Source of the DNA: an uncultured Bacteroidota bacterium
Lineage (GTDB): Bacteria > Bacteroidota > Bacteroidia > UBA4408
Assembly: GCA_903842515.1 (NCBI GenBank)
Contig: CAIMMJ010000083.1
Location: forward strand, 1 to 33,110
Direction: 5' to 3'
DNA: 33,110 nucleotides
Part shown: piece by piece, positions 29,932-33,110 of the stretch
Layout: every line of letters begins with the position of its first letter
Position numbering within the stretch: the first letter of the stretch is position 1
Position numbers and translations under genes: made by a program
The notes under the pieces: model-generated
Databases searched by the model: none
Seen by the model: only the letters and a program-made list of their open reading frames with translations
What the model was told of the DNA's origin: nothing

Positions 29932-31044
29932 TCAATGGTGTGCTTCTTCGTGGTGATGTTCTTCTAAGGCAGAGCCAAAATACAGCGAAGCCAAAAGAGT
30001 AAAAACATAAGCCTGAAGAAATGCAACTAGTAATTCTAAAAAGTTCATAAAGATGGTAAATGCCACAGATACTATAGAAACTCCGTATCCTACACCTGCA
30101 CTCATTTCGCCAAAAATAAAGATTAAGCTAAAAAAGGCAAGGGCAATAATGTGGCCGGCAGTAATGTTTGCAAACAAACGCAGGCACAATACAAGCGGCT
30201 TAGAGATTAAACCCATCAGCTCAATAATTGGCATCAATGGAATAGGAAATTTTAACCACCATGGAACTCCCGGAGTATTAACAATGTGAATCCAAAAATC
30301 TTTTTTGGCAGAAAACAAAGTAATTCCAAAAACGGTTAATGCCAAAACCATAGTAACGGCAATGTTTCCGGTAACGTTTGCTCCACCTGGCAAAATTGGA
30401 ATTAAGCCCAATAAATTATTAAAGAAGATAAAAAAGAAAAGAGTCAATAAAAAAGGCAAGTATTTATGGTATTTGTGGCCAATTGATGGCTTTACCACTT
30501 CGTCTCTTAAAAAAACAATTAAAGGCTCAATAAACGATTGCAGGCCTTTTGGTGCCACTCCCGGATTTCTTTTGTAGGTATTTGCAACTGATATAAAAAC
30601 AAGTAACATCAATGCCAAAGAGATAAACAAAGCAAAAACGTTTTTTGTGATGGATAAATCGTAAAAAACCTCAGAAGCATCTTCCGAAATAATTTTTTGT
30701 TCATCTAAAGAGTAGCCTTGGTAAGCCTGAGCATGATGAGTTTCGTGGTTTACAAAGTTGGAAGAAGAAAAAACAACTAATCCTTTGGTTTGGCTATAAA
30801 TAATAATAGGCAAAGGGAGAGCAATGTGTTTTTCGTGTTCAGTTCCTTCACCAAGAGTAAGAATGTGCCAGCCGTGTTCATCAGAAACGTGTTCCATGAT
30901 GAGTTTGCCGGCATTAAATTTTTTGGAGGCATGTTCAGCTGCGCCGTGTTCTTCGTTTGCAAAAGCAAAATTATTTGCACAACCCAATGAAAATATGAAA
31001 ACAAAAGAAATTAAGAAGCTGAAAAGGTTTATTTTGTTGGGCAT
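29932..31044 (-). CDS. atpB: F-type ATP synthase subunit a
   Basis: PLVLCLRLFANITAGHIIALAFF and other subunit a helices; signal-like N-terminus and His-rich extension. Start placed at ATG 31044 because the 31083 TTG lies inside a -7 box. Confidence 0.95.
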   Translation of the reverse strand: MPNKINLFSFLISFVFIFSLGCANNFAFANEEHGAAEHASKKFNAGKLIMEHVSDEHGWHILTLGEGTEHEKHIALPLPIIIYSQTKGLVVFSSSNFVNHETHHAQAYQGYSLDEQKIISEDASEVFYDLSITKNVFALFISLALMLLVFISVANTYKRNPGVAPKGLQSFIEPLIVFLRDEVVKPSIGHKYHKYLPFLLTLFFFIFFNNLLGLIPILPGGANVTGNIAVTMVLALTVFGITLFSAKKDFWIHIVNTPGVPWWLKFPIPLMPIIELMGLISKPLVLCLRLFANITAGHIIALAFFSLIFIFGEMSAGVGYGVSIVSVAFTIFMNFLELLVAFLQAYVFTLLASLYFGSALEEHHHEEAHH

Positions 31045-31080
31045 TGATGCTGTATTTTTTATCAGATAATAATTTTGCCG

Positions 31081-31088
31081 CAAAGGTA
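31081..31088 (-). promoter_or_regulatory. Putative -7 box TACCTTTG of the atp operon
   Basis: Matches TAnnTTTG, 37 nt upstream of the atpB ATG; CTTG about 15 nt upstream could be a weak -33. Confidence 0.55.
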
Positions 31089-31198
31089 GATATTTTTTGC
31101 ATACAAGGTAATAAATTCAGAGAAAAAATTTCAGAGAAGGTTTATGCAATCGTAATAACAATTTATTTTTTGTTATAGTGTTGTTTTTCAGTATTTTG

Positions 31199-31270
31199 TA
31201 GCCTCGAAGGGAATCGAACCCCCACCTAGAGAACCGGAATCTCTTGTTCTATCCATTAAACTACGAAGCC
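31199..31270 (-). tRNA. tRNA-Arg(CCG)
   Basis: Minus strand GGCTTCG TA GTTTAATGGATAGAAC ... AGAGA TTCCGGT TCTCT ... GGGGGTTCGATTCCC... CGAGGCT A; anticodon loop TTCCGGT gives CCG; CCA not encoded. Confidence 0.92.
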
Positions 31271-31347
31271 ATTGAGCAAAGATAGAGAATAATATTATTG
31301 AGGTTTTAAAATTTACTTCAAGTTCAAAATAATTGAATCAGTTATAG

Positions 31348-31376
31348 AATTTAGCTTTTATAAAAAAAGCTAAATT
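31348..31376. repeat. Perfect 12-bp inverted repeat (possible operator)
   Basis: AATTTAGCTTTT-ataaa-AAAAGCTAAATT, 4 nt upstream of TACATTTG. Confidence 0.75.
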
Positions 31377-31380
31377 TTAA

Positions 31381-31388
31381 TACATTTG
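31381..31388 (+). promoter_or_regulatory. Putative -7 box TACATTTG upstream of the SiaC-like gene
   Basis: Matches TAnnTTTG, 20 nt before the GTG start. Confidence 0.5.
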
Positions 31389-31408
31389 TAAAACAAAAAT
31401 CTAAACCC

Positions 31409-31792
31409 GTGGATAATTTATTAATTGAAGAAACTGCAAATACTCCTAAAGTTGAGTTGAATGCTTCTGGAAAATCTCTACTTTTCAAGGGAAAATCTAT
31501 TCCCGAAAACACCATAAAATTCTATACTCCAGTAAAAGCGTGGCTAGATGAGTATTTTAATTCTCCGGCAGCCGAAACCACATTAGATATTCACTTAGAA
31601 TATTTTAATACCAGTTCGGCCAAAGTAATTATTGATATTCTTAAAAAGCTAGTTCAATTGCACAACAATGGAAATACTAAATTAACGATTGTTTGGAAGT
31701 ACGATTCAAATGATTCTGATATGCAAGAAGCAGGAGAAGACATGATGAGTTTGCTGAAATTTGATTTTGAGTTTTTAGCTGTAGCAGATTAA
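31409..31792 (+). CDS. SiaC-family (DUF1987) regulatory phosphoprotein
   Basis: GKSIPENTIKFYTPVKAWLDEYF...TTLDIHLEYFNTSSAKVIIDILKKL is typical of DUF1987; conserved NTSSAK phosphosite; GTG start. Confidence 0.85.
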   Translation: MDNLLIEETANTPKVELNASGKSLLFKGKSIPENTIKFYTPVKAWLDEYFNSPAAETTLDIHLEYFNTSSAKVIIDILKKLVQLHNNGNTKLTIVWKYDSNDSDMQEAGEDMMSLLKFDFEFLAVAD

Positions 31793-31794
31793 TA

Positions 31795-32682
31795 ATGCTT
31801 TACCTTTTTAATGATAATCAAACCCAAAGGGCTGAAGCGCTCAAAGAAGTACGTTCTATTTTGATTAGTGCTTCATTTAATTTGTTTATCAATGAACACG
31901 TTAATGAAACCACTGGTTTTTTAGAAACACTAAACAAAGGTTTAGAAAATAGTAAAGGAGCCGTAATGATTCTTTCAGAAGAGTATGGCGATAAACTAAA
32001 TTTTGAAAATGGAGAAGAACTTTCCTTTGCTGAGTATCAATTTAATCAGGTTATAAAAAGGTGTGCCATCAATCCAAACTTTAAATTATTTGTTTGGTAT
32101 CCGCCTCATTTAGCCAAGAATTTACCTGACGAACAACAAATAAATTTTATTAATAAAATTAGAAATTCTTTGGGCAAAAACATGGTGTTTACCAATGTGT
32201 CCTCGCCCATAGAATTTGTTGACGATATAAGGTCATCTTTTGAAGAGCAAGAAACAAAGGCCTATGATTTAAAAGAAACTGAAGTGTTTTTAATTAGCAA
32301 TCAACTCGACGAGAGCGAAGCCGAAGATGTGGCAGATATGCTTAGAGACATAGTTTCTACAGAAAACGTTAGCATTGTGCAAGACAGTGACATTGATTAT
32401 TCTGAAATGTGTGCTCAACAAATTAAAAAAAGCAAATTGGCAGTTGTTTATTTTAAAACATCATCGGATTGGGCAGTTCCTTTTGCTCAAGAAATTTGGA
32501 AAAAAGTGGGCGGGGCCGATACCAAAACACCTATTCTTTTAATTGGAGATTCGGACCCCGATTACAACAAAGAAGTAAAACTAAGGGCACCCAAAGTAGT
32601 GTGTGTAATTGTGGATGGAATTTTAATTCCGCTAGAAATAAAAGTTCAATACGACAAAGCCAAAGAAGGTCTAATATTGTAA
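31795..32682 (+). CDS. Protein with two TIR/DUF4062-like alpha/beta domains
   Basis: First half: SILISASFNLFIN...LENSKGAVMILSEEYG...NFKLFVWYP; second half: TEVFLISNQLDESEAEDVADMLR...CAQQIKKSKLAVVYFKTSSDWAVPFAQEIWKK...TPILLIGD. Only 2 nt after the SiaC-like gene. Confidence 0.5.
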   Translation: MLYLFNDNQTQRAEALKEVRSILISASFNLFINEHVNETTGFLETLNKGLENSKGAVMILSEEYGDKLNFENGEELSFAEYQFNQVIKRCAINPNFKLFVWYPPHLAKNLPDEQQINFINKIRNSLGKNMVFTNVSSPIEFVDDIRSSFEEQETKAYDLKETEVFLISNQLDESEAEDVADMLRDIVSTENVSIVQDSDIDYSEMCAQQIKKSKLAVVYFKTSSDWAVPFAQEIWKKVGGADTKTPILLIGDSDPDYNKEVKLRAPKVVCVIVDGILIPLEIKVQYDKAKEGLIL

Positions 32683-32689
32683 AAAAAAG

Positions 32690-33110
32690 ATGGAACAAAA
32701 GTTTTGTCCTTATCCCGGCCTTAGGCCATTTAACGAAGAAGAATCTATTTTCTTTAAAGGAAGAGATACTCAGGTTTCTAAGGTAGTTAGCCTACTAGAA
32801 AAGAATAGATTTTTGATGATTACCGGTGCCAGTGGCGATGGAAAATCTTCCTTGACATACGCTGGCTTAATACCCAATGCCAGAGCGGGTTTTTTTAAGG
32901 CAAAATTTAATAATTGGCGAATAGCAGATTTTAGGCCGGAAAGAACACCACTAGAAAACTTAGTATACACACTTACTAAAGCGCTTCAAATTCCAAAACA
33001 AGAAATTGAGCAGGCCGTAAAGGCTGGTTTTTCTTCTTTGGTAAATCTTTATAAAAATAGCAAGTGGCACGTTGATTACCTTTCTGATGAATGGTTACTG
33101 GCAGACGAAA
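32690..33110 (+). CDS. nSTAND1-type NTPase, N-terminal part (open at window edge)
   Basis: Manual translation: MEQKFCPYPGLRPFNEEESIFFKGRDTQVSKVVSLLEKNRFLMITGASGDGKSSLTYAGLIPNARAGFF..., i.e. YPGLRPF + GR + Walker A GASGDGKSS + AGLIP. Not in the ORF track because no stop lies in the window. Confidence 0.88.
   Translation, partial: MEQKFCPYPGLRPFNEEESIFFKGRDTQVSKVVSLLEKNRFLMITGASGDGKSSLTYAGLIPNARAGFFKAKFNNWRIADFRPERTPLENLVYTLTKALQIPKQEIEQAVKAGFSSLVNLYKNSKWHVDYLSDEWLLADE

Noticed and set aside
31045-31083. N-terminal extension of atpB starting at TTG 31083
   Set aside because: That TTG is part of the TACCTTTG -7 box; ATG 31044 directly precedes the signal-like peptide.
32770-32970. Minus-strand ORF over the nSTAND1 gene
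   Set aside because: The plus strand encodes an unmistakable nSTAND1 N-terminus across this interval.

Overview
AT-rich bacterial chromosome segment, Bacteroidota-like: T9SS C-terminal sorting domains, TAnnTTTG-type -7 boxes, no obvious Shine-Dalgarno motifs, and atpBEFHAG without atpDC. Housekeeping blocks: grpE-dnaJ-clan AA protease; an M61 peptidase-DUF2461-coaD-thioredoxin-fold run; pth-tatD; an odhB-type E2; the atpBEFHAG operon with a strong terminator; and tRNA-Arg(CCG). Three accessory loci stand out. (1) A tightly packed minus-strand gene set at 13032-21607: ECF sigma, one-TM putative anti-sigma, PqqD-like protein, ATP-grasp ligase, fold-III PLP decarboxylase, a urea-transporter-like channel fused to an M23 peptidase, an outer-membrane beta-barrel, a TPR protein and an HTH regulator. 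It looks like a regulated small-molecule or peptide-conjugate synthesis and envelope-delivery system that I cannot match to a described pathway. (2) At the right edge, a SiaC/DUF1987 phosphoprotein, a tandem TIR-like protein and an nSTAND1 NTPase (open at the window edge and absent from the ORF track), preceded by a perfect 12-bp inverted repeat next to a promoter-like -7 box. (3) A HEPN/MNT toxin-antitoxin-like pair in which the HEPN gene carries an in-frame TAA. All family calls come from reading motifs by eye; no database search was run.
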